Made by a program: the position numbers and the translations under genes | Shown here: in pieces, positions 45,601-54,802 of the stretch | Position numbering within the stretch: position 1 is the stretch's first letter | Layout: each line of letters opens with the position of its first letter | The notes under the pieces: model-generated | The model's database searches: none | What the model was told of the DNA's origin: nothing | Seen by the model: only the letters and a program-made list of their open reading frames with translations | Source of the DNA: Agapanthus africanus | Taxonomy: Eukaryota; Streptophyta; Magnoliopsida; Asparagales; Amaryllidaceae | Reading direction: 5' to 3' | Assembly: GCA_030015575.1 (NCBI GenBank) | Contig: JASDDO010000028.1 | Location: 27,259,154-27,323,153, forward strand | DNA: 64,000 nt

Positions 45601-45945
45601 CACTGACGTCTGGGTTTTGCATGGCCCAAATCCCCTACCTTTGTCGCAGGCTGATCAAGAGTATTTCCGCCGTCAGGCCGAGCAGTGAGGATCCTGTTAA
45701 TATCCAGTTAGTTATTTTCTTACATTCCAGATGTTATTATTACCTGGATTTATTGCTTCCACGTATTATTTCTTGACTCGTTTATTCTGGCTCATGGACA
45801 TGTACTAGATGGTTTATTTACTTTTCTGTTCTTGATATCTCTACAGCCGTAATGTGACTGTGGAGGGATTTTTCCTATCCACAGGTAGCATGGTTGGCTC
45901 TGTTACGTACCTATCTTAGCGCACTCAAGGAAGCGGGGCGTGACA
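42612..45945 (+). repeat. 3' LTR of B2
   Basis: 3334 bp, colinear with the 5' LTR, ending CGGGGCGTGACA. It is followed by the target duplication CGGTC and then by the host coding frame. Confidence 0.95.
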
Positions 45946-45950
45946 CGGTC

Positions 45951-46095
45951 GAATGATCCCGACGCGGTGGCGGTGTCGAAGTGGGAGTCCCTCCCTCGGG
46001 TTGATGTGCTGCTGTCTGAGCGAGCCTTCAGTTGGGCCGGGCCCAGCCCCGCCGAGTACGCGGGTGACTTGGGAGTTCTCAGGCGACCTTTTTAG
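45951..46095 (+). pseudogene. Antisense gene 1 of element E, third part
   Basis: The frame interrupted at 35672 resumes (NDPDAVAVSKWESLPRVDVL...) and reaches TAG at 46093-46095. A plausible intron starts in this stretch (several GT sites) and ends at the acceptor TTATGCAG at 46158, because a further coding block follows. Confidence 0.6.
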
Positions 46096-46158
46096 ACTTG
46101 TGCATTTTTTTTTATTTTTCCTAGCATCGCTGACTCCTCGTATTTTTGTCTTATGCAG

Positions 46159-47254
46159 GACCCATGGATATGAGCAAGTTCCAGACAGCAGCGGTCGACG
46201 TGAAAAAGGGGAAGAAGTCCAAAGTCGCTGGCCCTTCTCGCTCGCCGTCTGCTCTAGCTCTGCCGGTGGCCCTTCCACCCAGGTGCCCAAGCAAGCCCCG
46301 GGCCCCCGAGTCTAGTCGTGCGCCGGTTTGAAAGCGTGCTCGGGAACAAGAGCCTTGGGCCCCCGAGGTAGGAGACGAGGAGGGTTCTCCCGCGCCGTCC
46401 CTCAAGAGGTCTCACAGGAGGGCGCCCTGCTCCCCGGCTTCCCCGATCCTCGTGGATGACGGGGAGTTTCGCTTCGAGGTGCCCTCGGGGCTTTCTGTCG
46501 CCGACAGCCTGCTCTCGGATATAGAGAGGTCGGCCAGAGGCAGGATTCCTCGAGGGACTCTCCGGGCCCAAATGGCGGCGATAGCTCAAGAGGCCGTGCA
46601 GGTTAGTGTTCGCTGCTCACCTGGTTCTTCATTCAGCATTTTTTTCCGCGTGGTCGGGTGCTTCCCTTCCCTTTTTGACCCTCTTTCTTTCTTCAAGTCC
46701 TCCAGCACGTCGCCCTCGTCATCAACATGGAGGACGAGGAGATTATTCCGGCGGTGCGAGCTGCGGGTGAGTTCTACTTGCGGGAGGAGCACTTAAGGCA
46801 GGAGCTGGGGGCAGCGAAGGAGAGGATCGCCGCCCTTGAAGACCAGGTGGCCGCAGCGAATCGGGAGACCGCCAGGTGCAGAGAGGCCGCCCGAGCCGCC
46901 GAGTCCCAGTTGGAGGATTCCAAGGTGCTCGTCGCCACCATGAAGAAGACGACGAGCACCCTCCGGAAGGAGAACGAGGCGGCGAAGGAGGGGAAGAAGC
47001 GTGCCGAGCTTCGAGTGTCGAAGGCTGAGCTTCTGGCGTCTAAGGCGGTGGAGAACTATAAGTAGTCGGACCAGTTCTACGCCGACCTTGCTGGAGCTGC
47101 CGGCGTTATTTGGCACGACGCCCTCGACGCTGTCAAGGCTCAGATGCCGGAGTTCCCCGATGGCGAGCTCCGGGCCGCGTACCCTCTCGAGGATGACGCA
47201 CAGGGAAACGCCCCTGGAAACGATGCAGGGGAAGAGGCCCTGGTGAGAGCGTAG
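46159..47254 (+). pseudogene. Antisense gene 1 of element E, 3' exons
   Basis: Downstream of the acceptor at 46158 a basic segment (MDMSKFQTAAVDVKKGKKSK) is followed by a TGA at 46329-46331 and then a continuing frame to EAVQ. There a GTTAGT donor (46602) and a CTTCAAG acceptor (46697) suggest a second intron. The last part encodes a long alpha-helical, probably coiled-coil segment (LREEHLRQELGAAKERIAAL...KAELLASK), a TAG at 47063-47065 and a tail ending at 47254. Such a basic linker and coiled coil are usual C-terminal to this plant transposon domain. Function unknown; intron borders are tentative. Confidence 0.6.
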
Positions 47255-47437
47255 GGGGTAAGTCGGTCGCCCTGGCTCCCGGTGTCGAGGCTCCCGCCGT
47301 AGGTGTCGACCCTGAAGACGCCGTCCCGGTTGTCGTAGTGGACGCGCGGATCGTGGAGGTTCTCCCCGGCCCTGAGACCTGAACTTCTTCGTCACCTTTC
47401 TTTTTGCGTTGAAATTTTGTAAGCCTCCGGGCGTTTT

Positions 47438-47500
47438 TGTTAGGCTGGAGAGCCCATAATACCCTTATAGAGACTTCCAACTTTTTATAAATAAAAAATC
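47438..47500 (+). terminator. 3' UTR and polyadenylation signal of antisense gene 1
   Basis: TAGGCTGGAGAGCCCATAAT (47441-47460) and AATAAA (47490-47495) follow the coding part. A closely related block follows antisense gene 2 at 49751-49789. Confidence 0.6.
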
Positions 47501-47679
47501 ATTTTGCAGTTTCTTTGCGTGCACATTTTCCTCTTGTTTGTGGTGAACATTTGTATTCGCACATTACTGCTTTCATCTTTAAGTCGGTATTCCGTCTAGC
47601 GATTGCACGTCGAGTTGAATTCGATCATTTGCCAATTGCCTAAGTGTGCAAAGACCGGTGAAAGGACGGTATCTCCATG

Positions 47680-49080
47680 GCCCCGAAGTCGAGGTGGAGA
47701 TCGCTTAGATGTGGACGGACCGAGCAGGGCCCAGTTGCCTCTTAGCGAGGGCTTAGATCCTTAGCGCGGGAGGGCATAGGGAGGCCTGCTAAGGACGGGC
47801 TGAGCAGCGTTGCTTCCCGGTGCTTCTTGGCGAGGGCTTGGATCCCTGGCGTTGTGTGGTAGGGAACTACTAGCCAGGGATAACCGAGCAGGGTAGCTGC
47901 CCGGTTGCCTCTTGGCGAGGGCTTCGATCCTTAGCGCAGGAGGGGCCGTAAGAGGCCTGCTAAGGACGGGCCGAGAAGGGTTGCTGCCCGGTGTCTCTTG
48001 GCGAGAGCTTTGATCCTTAGCGCGGGAGGGGCCGTAAAAGGCCTGCTAAGGACAGGCCGAGCAGAGTTGCTGCCCGGTGCCTCTTGGCGAGAGTTTTGAT
48101 CCTTAGCGTGGGAGGGGCCGTAAGAGGCCTGCTAAGAACGGGCCGGGCAGGGTTGCTGCCCGGTGCCTCTTGGCGAGGGCTTGGATCCTTAAGGACGGGC
48201 CGAGCAGGGTTGCTGCCTGGTGCCTCTTGGTGAGGGCTTTAATCTTTAGCGCGGGAGGGGCCGTAAGAGGCCTGCTAAGGACGGACCGAGCAGGGTTGCT
48301 GCCCAGTGCCTCTTGGCGAGGGCTTTGATCCTTAGTGCGGGAGGGGCCGTAAGAGGCCTGTTAAGGATGGGCCGAGTAGGGTTGCTGCCCGGTGCCTCTT
48401 GGCGAGGGCTTGGATCCTTAAGGACGGGCCGAGCAGGGTTGCTGCCCGGTGCCTCTTGGCAAGGGCTTTAGATCTCTGGCGTCGTAGGGTAGTGGACTAC
48501 CAGCCAGGGATAACCGAGCAGGGTAGCTGCCCGGTTTCCTCTTGGCGAGAGCTTTGATTCTTAGCGCGGGAGGGGCCGTAAGAGGCCTGCTAACGATGAG
48601 CCAAGCAGGGTTGATGCCTGGTGCCTCTTGGCGAGGGCTTGGATCCTTAAGGACGGGCCGAGCAGGGTTGCTGTCCAATGCCTCTTGGCGAGGGCTTTGA
48701 TCCTTAGCGCAGAAGGGGCCGTAAGAGGCCTGCTAAGGACGGGCCGAGCAGGGTTGCTGCCCGGTGCCTCTTGGCTAGAGCTTTGATCCTTAGCGCGGGA
48801 GGGGCCGTAAGAGGCCTGCTAAGGACGGGTCGAGCAGGGTTGTTGCCTGGTGCCCTTTGGCGAGGGCTTGGATCCTTTAGGACGGGCCGAGCAGGGTTGC
48901 TGCCCGGTGCCTCTTGGCGAGGGCTTAGATCTCTAGCATCGTGGGGTAGGGGACTGCTAGCCAGGGGTAACCGAGCAGGGTAGCTGTCCGGTTTCCTCTT
49001 GGCGAGGGCTTTGATCCCTGGCGTCGGTGGGTAGGGAACTACCAGCCAGGGATAACCGAGTAGGGTAGCTGCTCGATTGA
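47680..49080. repeat. 86-bp tandem array in element E
   Basis: About 16 units share GTTGCTGCCCGGTGCCTCTT and GGCGAGGGCTTTGATCCTTA. The anchor CTTGGCGAG recurs every 86 bp (for example 47911, 47997, 48083, 48169) with shorter 57-bp units (48169 to 48226 and 48398 to 48455). Another variant carries CAGCCAGGGATAACCGAGCA. It separates the two antisense genes. The open frames crossing it are by-products. Confidence 0.9.
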
Positions 49081-49342
49081 GTCGTGAGGTTCTGTCCGAT
49101 CTTCCCCGGTGTTTGAACATCGGGAAGAGTGACCGTCGCGGTCGGCACGCGTCATGAACGTGTGGGGAGGAGGCAAAGTGTAAGAGCCGCGTCGTTCCGA
49201 TTTCGCCGAGAAAGGCGGGATGTCCATCGGGAGTCGATACAGTTATTGAAGAAACGAGCGACTGTCGGACTCTTGGGGCGTTGTGGGGTTATAAAACGGA
49301 AGGAGCGTTGATCACTCCTTTCTTCACACCCAAAACGTAAGA
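49081..49342 (+). promoter_or_regulatory. Promoter and leader of antisense gene 2 of element E
   Basis: A TATA box TATAAAAC (49290-49297) stands 46 bp before the ATG at 49343, with a short pyrimidine-rich leader (CACTCCTTTCTTCACACC). 49081-49280 upstream holds no gene. Confidence 0.55.
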
Positions 49343-49730
49343 ATGGAGGACTTCCCTTTTACCATCCCCGACATCATAAACTTCGAGGACGTATACCTCT
49401 ATGATCTGGAGGGCATCGCCGGGGCTGTACAACCCTTTGTTCGAGTAGCTGCTGGACGAGACGCTTGACAAGGTGCGTCCAATCTTCTTGCTCGGCCTTA
49501 TCTCGAAGGCCAGGCACGACCGATCCTTGGCCCTCATTCTGGAGTGCTTCAAAATGAGGTACATCGTGAGCCAGGGCGCAGAGGGCGGAGTGTCAAGCGA
49601 TTCCGTAGCGTCCCGGATTAGCATGCAACATCGGCGGGAGCGGGCTACAGAGGCTAGGGCTCGGCTAGCGGAAATCCACTCTGAGTATCACCGGGAGTAC
49701 TTCCTTGATCTTGTTTCATCTCTGTTGTAA
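49343..49730 (+). pseudogene. Antisense gene 2 of element E
   Basis: The ATG opens MEDFPFTIPDIINFEDVYLY and runs to a frameshift near 49440. It then continues in another frame as LLDETLDKVRPIFLLGLISK...ALILECFKMRYIVSQGAEGG and a basic helical end (RRERATEARARLAEIHSEYH), stopping at 49730. I do not recognise a family. It has its own TATA box and a polyadenylation signal (AATAAA, 49784-49789), so it looks like a second antisense gene and not chance coding. The single frameshift suggests it is no longer expressed as one protein. Confidence 0.5.
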
Positions 49731-49744
49731 CTTTTTCTTTATTT

Positions 49745-49795
49745 TTCTGTAAGGCTGAGGAGCCCATAGTACCTTTTGGAACAAATAAAACTCTT
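49745..49795 (+). terminator. 3' UTR and polyadenylation signal of antisense gene 2
   Basis: AAGGCTGAGGAGCCCATAGT (49751-49770), then AATAAA (49784-49789). The first block is nearly the same as that behind antisense gene 1. Confidence 0.6.
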
Positions 49796-49911
49796 CTTTT
49801 TGCAATGTCTTATTGTTCCCTTCTTATTATATAAACAGAAAGAACTTGAAAAAAGTTTACATTGCCTTAGTGAAAAAAGAAGTACACGCTCGAAGATATT
49901 CTTTTTATTGG

Positions 49912-50047
49912 TACATAGCTCCGGCGTTTTTAAGGCCGAAGGGCATCGCCTTATAGCAGTATTCCCCCCGGCCCGTTGTGAATGTGGTGAGACCCTCGTC
50001 CGTCGGATTCGTACGGATCTTGTTGTAGCCGGAAAAGCATCCATGAA
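49912..50047 (-). pseudogene. pol: RT remnant of element E
   Basis: With small frame slips the minus strand reads the RT palm from MDAF through TTGRG, CYKAMPFGLKNAGAMYQ, the motif that follows the first catalytic aspartate in gypsy RT. It directly follows the gag stop, so protease and the RT N-terminus were deleted. The rest of RT, RNase H and integrase are also gone. Confidence 0.75.
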
Positions 50048-50048
50048 G

Positions 50049-51744
50049 CTAATTTTCCGACGGAGGGGATATCTCGTCGAGGTCCTCGTCGGTCCCCGTC
50101 ATACACCCCGCTGACATGACCATGATTAGGCCGATCGTCAACTCGCCGAGAGTGGGGTGGTGCTCTTTTTCATGGTCGGCTTGCCGCTTGTCTCGCAAGA
50201 ATGCTGCCAGATGCCCCGAGCAGATTAACTCCTCGATGTAGTCTCGGAGTTGCTGGCAGTTCTCGGTGGAGTGGCCCTGCGACCTGTGGAAACCGCAGTA
50301 TGGTCCTCGGGTGCGCTTTGCCGCCATGCGCGAGACTGGGGGGAGTTTGAAGAACCTCTCGCCCTTAGCCTCCTCTAGCAGTACCGTCTGGGAGACGTTG
50401 AGCGGGGTGTACTCCTGAAACTTCGGGGAGTAGGATTTGGGCCGCTCAAGCCTTTTTTCTCTTCCCTCGCCCTTTTCTTTTGGTCAGTTTGCTCTGCCCG
50501 GGGGAGATTTGCGTTCACCTCGGACTCGAGCTGGATCTCACGCTCGGTCCAGACCTTTACCTCGGCCACAGTCCTAGGTTGCGCTAATGCAAAGGAGCGT
50601 AACCACTCCTTGTGTCTAAGACCAGACCTAAGTGTTGTAATGACCGTCTCGTCCCGATATTCTGGGACCTCAAGAAAGGCGTTGTAGAAGCGGGTGACGT
50701 ACCCTTTGATTGTTTCTTTATCCCCGCTCTTAATTGTGAAGAGATGGTCGATAGTCCGCTTCTGCCGTCTATTCCCGAAGAAGTGGCCGAGGAATTGTGT
50801 GGCCAGCTCGTCGAAGGTTGAGATCGAGTGTGGCGCGAGTCCTCGGAACCAGTCTCGTCCGGAGCGGATGAGAGTGGCTCGGAAAGCTCGGTATTGGGCG
50901 GCGTCGGAGCAGTCCTGGAAACTCATCTCAGCTGTGAACGCGTCCAAGTGGTCCCTCGGGCCTGACTTCCCGTCGAAGAGTGAGACCTTTGGGGGTTTGT
51001 TCCGGGAGGAGACATGGACGGCGATCAGCTCTTCGGTGAAGGGTTTTGTGAGTGAGTCGGCGGCGTACTTAGCCCCGTCGTTCGAACGATGGCCTTCCCG
51101 ATGCATACCTTCGATATTCTTTTCGAGGGCGTCGAGTCGGCCGTGGTATCCCGATTAGTCGGCATACTCCGATTTTTGGCCTAGGCTACCGAAGACCTCT
51201 GCGTGGCCTCGGCCCCAATTCCGTTTGATGACATTCCTCAGGTCTCCTGGCGAGGTCATTTTCGAGCTGCCATGGCGAGTCCCGTGCGCGTGACCCCGTC
51301 GAGGGAGGGGGTGCCGGTCATGCCTGGGTGCAGGCGAGCTGACCAACACCTCCTCGGGAGGGACGGGGCGCGATGGGGCTCGGGGCGAAGCGCTCTGGCG
51401 TAAGACCTCGGAGTTAAACTGTGTGGTGCCCACCGGGTCATTGAATATGTCGGCCCAGGGGATCTGCGGCCGCCGGAGACAGCGAAGCGGTGATCGGTTG
51501 TGCCAACACGGGCAGAGTCTTCTTTCCCTCTGTAGGGGTCCCGGTCCCGCGAAAGGGGAGCGGCGACCTGGGGAGCTTGCCCGGCCGTTTGGACATAGAC
51601 GAGCGCATCCACAACTGACGGGAGTCGATCTATCCGAGCAGAGAGGGCATGAATGGCGTTTGGTGGAAGAGGGGATTCTCCCCCGTCTCCACCGTGGGGA
51701 GCCCAACGACTGGCGCTTGGATCGTCGTGGTGATCGCTTGCCAT
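50049..51744 (-). pseudogene. gag: Gag of element E (Tat lineage)
   Basis: Read on the minus strand from the ATG at 51744 (MASDHHDDPSASRW). After frameshifts in the variable N-terminus the Gag core is clear at 51106-50375: PFTEELIAVHVSSRNKPPKV, then GPRDHLDAFTAEM, WFRGLAPHSISTFDELATQF and VTRFYNAFLEVPEY. A stop/frameshift precedes the C-terminal CGFHRSQGHSTENCQQLRDY (50327-50049), a zinc-binding-like block usual in Tat-lineage Gag. The start lies 44 bp inside the primer-binding site, as expected for this lineage. At least three lesions make it non-functional. Lineage by motif recognition. Confidence 0.85.
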
Positions 51745-51787
51745 GTAGTCAAGATCGGAAGATAAACTTTTGGTTGAGTGGAAATAT

Positions 51788-51805
51788 TCCCACAGACGGA
51801 GCCAA
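51788..51805 (-). other. Primer-binding site of element E
   Basis: The minus strand reads TTGGCTCCGTCTGTGGGA next to the LTR end, one mismatch from the TTGGCGCCGTCTGTGGGA form common in the Tat lineage. Confidence 0.75.
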
Positions 51806-51806
51806 C

Positions 51807-52565
51807 TGATGGATCTCTGGATCTCCTTCAGATGTTATCTTCCGTTGATCTCTTCACGTAATGGCGGACGGCTGAGATTTGATCTGGAGGTTGTCTCCTT
51901 TAGCGTGTGGATCTCAATGGGCTTGGATTTGAGGTTGAGCCGAGCTACCTGCAACGAAGTCCCAGGGTGGTTGTACCACCGAGGACTCTCTGACGATCAA
52001 GTTAGTGATGCAAGTTGGGCAGAGTAGCGGCTTAGTAGAAAGAATTGCGTACCTCGATCGTCTGAGGGATGGTTTATATAGCAGCAGCAATGGACAGGCA
52101 GGCGCGAGAATCGCGCCGGCCATTACGCCCCTGGCGTCACGCCCACGTGATAGACGGGATCCCGCATTAATGACGAGAGAGGCTCGTTAATGGGGGATCG
52201 TGATGGCATGGAACGCGGGATCGTGGGCGGCGGATATCTCGCGCATAGCGAGATTCACGGAGCCGTGGCGAAGGCGCCTGTGATTAGCGCGGCGGGTCGG
52301 TCGATGAGACCGAGGAAGATGAGCTCGGCGGGAGGCTCGGGCACAAGCGGGAGTCCGAGACATCTTGGTTCTGTGATAGCTTGGAGGCGAGCCAGTGGGT
52401 GGTCTGAAAGGCCGCTGAAGGTTGGGAGACTCCTCGGACAGGAGGCCCGAGGTGTGATTCCAACCGAGGTTAATGATCCTCTCATGTAGGTTCTGGGACA
52501 TGTCATCTGCAACGTGTCAGTAGCTGGAGAAGTATCTGGAGAGTCACCGATATCGAGCCTCATCA
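51807..52565 (-). repeat. 5' LTR of element E (759 bp)
   Basis: On the + strand TGATGGATCTC...GAGCCTCATCA. The ends are inverted (TGATG/CATCA). The last about 235 bp match 24533-24756. A minus-strand TATA box, CTATATAAACC, lies at 52071-52081. Confidence 0.85.
52071..52081 (-). promoter_or_regulatory. TATA box of the E LTR
   Basis: The minus strand reads CTATATAAACC about 240 bp before the gag-side LTR end, which is a reasonable U3/R position. Confidence 0.55.
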
Positions 52566-53036
52566 GATACAAATAGCAATTGTTAATGAAAATTACTATT
52601 CGTATTTGGTGAAAGTCGGATATGCATACGGATGTGAAATTAATATTGGAAATAACATACCTATTAAATAAAAAATTACCATTTCTTACTTCAGATATGA
52701 ATCAGGAACAAGTATAAGGTGTTACCATATTCGTATCTGCTGGCTATTAGAAGATGCAGTGCAAATATGGTTATGAATAGTCACTGTAAATGAAAAGTAC
52801 TGCCAGTATTGAATATAGATACAAAGTCAACTTGGATTACTAATATTGGTTTGCATCTCTGCTGCTACTAGAGCTATAGGTTTCACGCACTAAAGGTTTT
52901 CACTTGAAGCTAGAATTTACCTTTAACCTATACTTCTTTGATAGTAATTTCTGAAGTTTCACGGTTTTCAATGCTTCATATGTCATATACTATATAATCG
53001 CCATTCACCACCTTCATATTCATCGTGCAAGATGTG
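52566..53036. other. Flank of element E, no gene seen
   Basis: AT-rich unique-looking sequence. It begins with GATAC, the expected right copy of the E target duplication. Nothing coding is supported. Confidence 0.5.
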
Positions 53037-53330
53037 GATAAAGCCAATTTGATGAGAATCCAACATCCTTTCACCATTGATTTTGTAATAGGTGGAATAA
53101 ATTAGTCACCCCTCACAGGAAAATACTACAAGTTTGAAAAAATCCCGCAACATTTCACTTATGGGGTTCGAACTTAAGACCTCTTCGCAGTGAAGAGGCC
53201 ACCTAACCAACTAAGCTATTAGCTCAATCGTTGATACTTGAAAATGTTATACTGTATGAAAACCGTTACTTTTGAACCCACCACATCAACGGTGAAAGGA
53301 GGTTGAATTCTCATCAAATTTGGTGCACCT
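53037..53330. mobile_element. Foldback MITE 1 with an inserted SINE-like segment
   Basis: The left arm CCAATTTGATGAGAATCCAA...CCTTTCACCATTGAT and the right arm ATCAACGGTGAAAGGAGGTT...TCTCATCAAATTTGG are inverted repeats of about 45 bp. Between them lies a tRNA-like segment (53155-53226). The inner part resembles MITE 3 at 53773-54152. Confidence 0.6.
53100..53226 (-). mobile_element. tRNA-derived SINE (or tRNA relic)
   Basis: On the minus strand TAGCTTAGTTGG (53218-53207) fits the polymerase III A box and GTTCGAACC (53173-53165) the B box, about 31 nt apart, with an anticodon-arm-like hairpin CCTCTTC...GAAGAGG between them. A non-tRNA tail follows to the left; its end is not clear. No matching acceptor stem is seen, so a working tRNA gene is unlikely. 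Confidence 0.6.
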
Positions 53331-53342
53331 GATATATATATG

Positions 53343-53725
53343 GAGTTGATCCTATGAGGTCCGGCCTCATTTCTTATTTTGAGGTCCAATTTTCAAACAC
53401 CCAACCCTCCGTGTTTTTCACCGATCAACTCCGGCCACCGTGATCTACACATATTAGATAGAGTATGCATCAAATCTTACAAGATTATAGGACCTCTATA
53501 GCTAATCCATCAAATAGACTAAAAACCGACGGCTTTGCGATACATGAAAAACAAGATCGTTTGATGGGTGTGCTATGATCTTTAAATCTTGTAAAATTTG
53601 ATACATAACCTATCTAGCACATATTGATCATAGCGGCCGGAGTGGATCGGTGAAAAATACAGAGGATAGGTGTTTGAAAATTGAACCTCAAAATAAGAAA
53701 TGAACCCGACCTCATAGGTTCAGCT
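53343..53725. mobile_element. Foldback MITE 2
   Basis: GTTGATCCTATGAGG...TTTTGAGGTCCAATTTTCAA on the left mirrors TTGAAAATTGAACCTCAAAA...CCTCATAGGTTCAGC on the right. The arms of about 170 bp pair with about 80% identity. TA-rich runs flank both sides. No coding content. Confidence 0.75.
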
Positions 53726-53772
53726 ATATATATATATATATATATATATAGCTATATATATATATATATATT
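53726..53772. repeat. (TA)n microsatellite
   Basis: A nearly pure TA run with one GC interruption between two foldback MITEs. Confidence 0.8.
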
Positions 53773-54152
53773 AATGGAGGAAAGAGGCCATAGGAGAGGA
53801 TTTCCTCTAATGACGTGGAAAAAATATAACCTCCGCCATTTTTTCCGACGATCGGCACCCATCATCATCATCGTTATCATCTAAGATGTGCGTACACCAA
53901 ATTTCATGTGATTCCACAACTTTTTCATCGTTGATTTAGTGGGTTCAAAATTAACGGTTTACCGACAATTGAACTTTTTACATTGCTAAATCAACGGTGA
54001 AAAAGTTGTGGAATCACATGAAATTTGGTGTACGCGCATCTCAGATGATAACGATGAAGATGATGGAGCCCGATCGTCGGAAAAAATGACGGAGGTTGTA
54101 TTTTTTCCACGCCATAGGAGGAAATCCCCTCCTATGGCCTCTTTTCTCCATT
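53773..54152. mobile_element. Foldback MITE 3
   Basis: AATGGAGGAAAGAGGCCATA at the left pairs with TATGGCCTCTTTTCTCCATT at the right. The arms of about 165 bp continue through GGAAAAAAT...CCGACGATCG to GTGATTCCACAACTTTTTCA. Only about 45 bp in the middle stay unpaired. It can form an almost complete hairpin. Confidence 0.85.
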
Positions 54153-54486
54153 ATTCTAATATATTATATATATATAGTCGTGGATCGCATAAAATCTACT
54201 TTTAGCCCCAAACAACTCTATTGACCTATTATTTTCATTATTCCAATAAACTATACACCACAAACAGCGAAACGACAGTTGATATATAAAAGTGCTCGGT
54301 AGATTTCTAAATGGCATTCTATCATTATATAGGGAAAAATGTCCTTAAATTCGGAGAGAAAAAGTGGAGTGTAAATGATTGTTTTCTGTTCGTAAAGTAA
54401 GAATTGTTTCATCCAATGTAGTCATATAAAAAGGAAAAGGGGTATGCGAGTTGCGACAGATAATACTAAAATATTCTTAATTCATA
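54153..54486. other. AT-rich intergenic sequence
   Basis: No gene or repeat is recognised. Confidence 0.4.
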
Positions 54487-54800
54487 TTCCTTCCGTCCGT
54501 TTTTGTTGTCATTTTAGAGGAATGCACACCAATCGAGAAAATTATTATCACTTTCTTAATATCAGCAATTAATTTGCTGTCACATCACAGCTAAAAAAAT
54601 CATACAATTTTTGTTCTCAACTATTAAGGAAAGTATTATCATTTTTTTAATATCAGCAATTAATTTTCTAGGCCAGTTTTAGCATTCTATTATTTATTGA
54701 TATTTTTATTATTAATGATTTTCTCGTTATTCCAAAAACGTCAAGTAAAATGGGATACTTTTTTCTCTCCAAGATGACAAGTAAAAAAGAACGGAGGAAG
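54487..54800. mobile_element. Stowaway-like MITE (Tc1/mariner type)
   Basis: TTCCTTCCGTCCGTTTTTGT at one end and, inverted, CTTCCTCCGTTCTTTTTTAC at the other, flanked by TA on both sides (54485-54486, 54801-54802). CTCCCTCCGTCC-like ends and a TA target are diagnostic of Stowaway elements. About 314 bp; no coding. Confidence 0.8.
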
Positions 54801-54802
54801 TA

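Larger units (their letters stand above)
35673..45945 (+). mobile_element. Element B2: complete gag-less Ty3/gypsy chromovirus (Tekay-like)
   Basis: 10,273 bp with LTRs of 3330 bp (35673-39002) and 3334 bp (42612-45945) and a perfect target duplication CGGTC (35668-35672 and 45946-45950). The primer-binding site TGGTATCAGAGCC is at 39012-39024. The 3.6-kb interior has a protease scrap, RT, RNase H, integrase and a C-terminal chromodomain, but no gag. The domain order (PR-RT-RH-INT-CHD) and chromodomain place it in the chromoviruses; Tekay/Del is my best fit. Several stops make it non-functional. It sits in antisense gene 1 of E. Confidence 0.95.
24533..52565 (-). mobile_element. Element E: Tat-lineage Ty3/gypsy element with two antisense genes
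   Basis: On the minus strand: 5' LTR (52565-51807), primer-binding site with TGGCTCCGTCTGTGGGAA, gag (51744-50049), a short RT remnant (50047-49912), then a long 3' part holding two genes on the opposite strand, a polypurine tract (24773-24757) and a truncated 3' LTR (24756-24533). Without the nested C2 and B2 and their duplications it is about 8.1 kb. Extra antisense genes between pol and the 3' LTR are known from plant Ty3/gypsy elements, chiefly the Tat lineage. Its 3' LTR is cut by B1. The putative right target duplication base set is GATAC (52566-52570). Confidence 0.8.

Noticed and set aside
46254..47480. Minus-strand frames of 100-200 codons
   Set aside because: They are GC-rich shadows of the + strand antisense gene, whose coiled-coil coding is clear.
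48418..49120. Frames through the 86-bp array
   Set aside because: Periodic translations of the repeat; no domain.
49739..50044. A 101-codon minus-strand protein
   Set aside because: Its frame is shifted relative to the RT blocks; only the RT remnant is supported.
53155..53226. A functional tRNA gene on the minus strand
   Set aside because: A and B boxes are good, but no paired acceptor stem or clear anticodon loop of normal form is seen, and it lies within a MITE.
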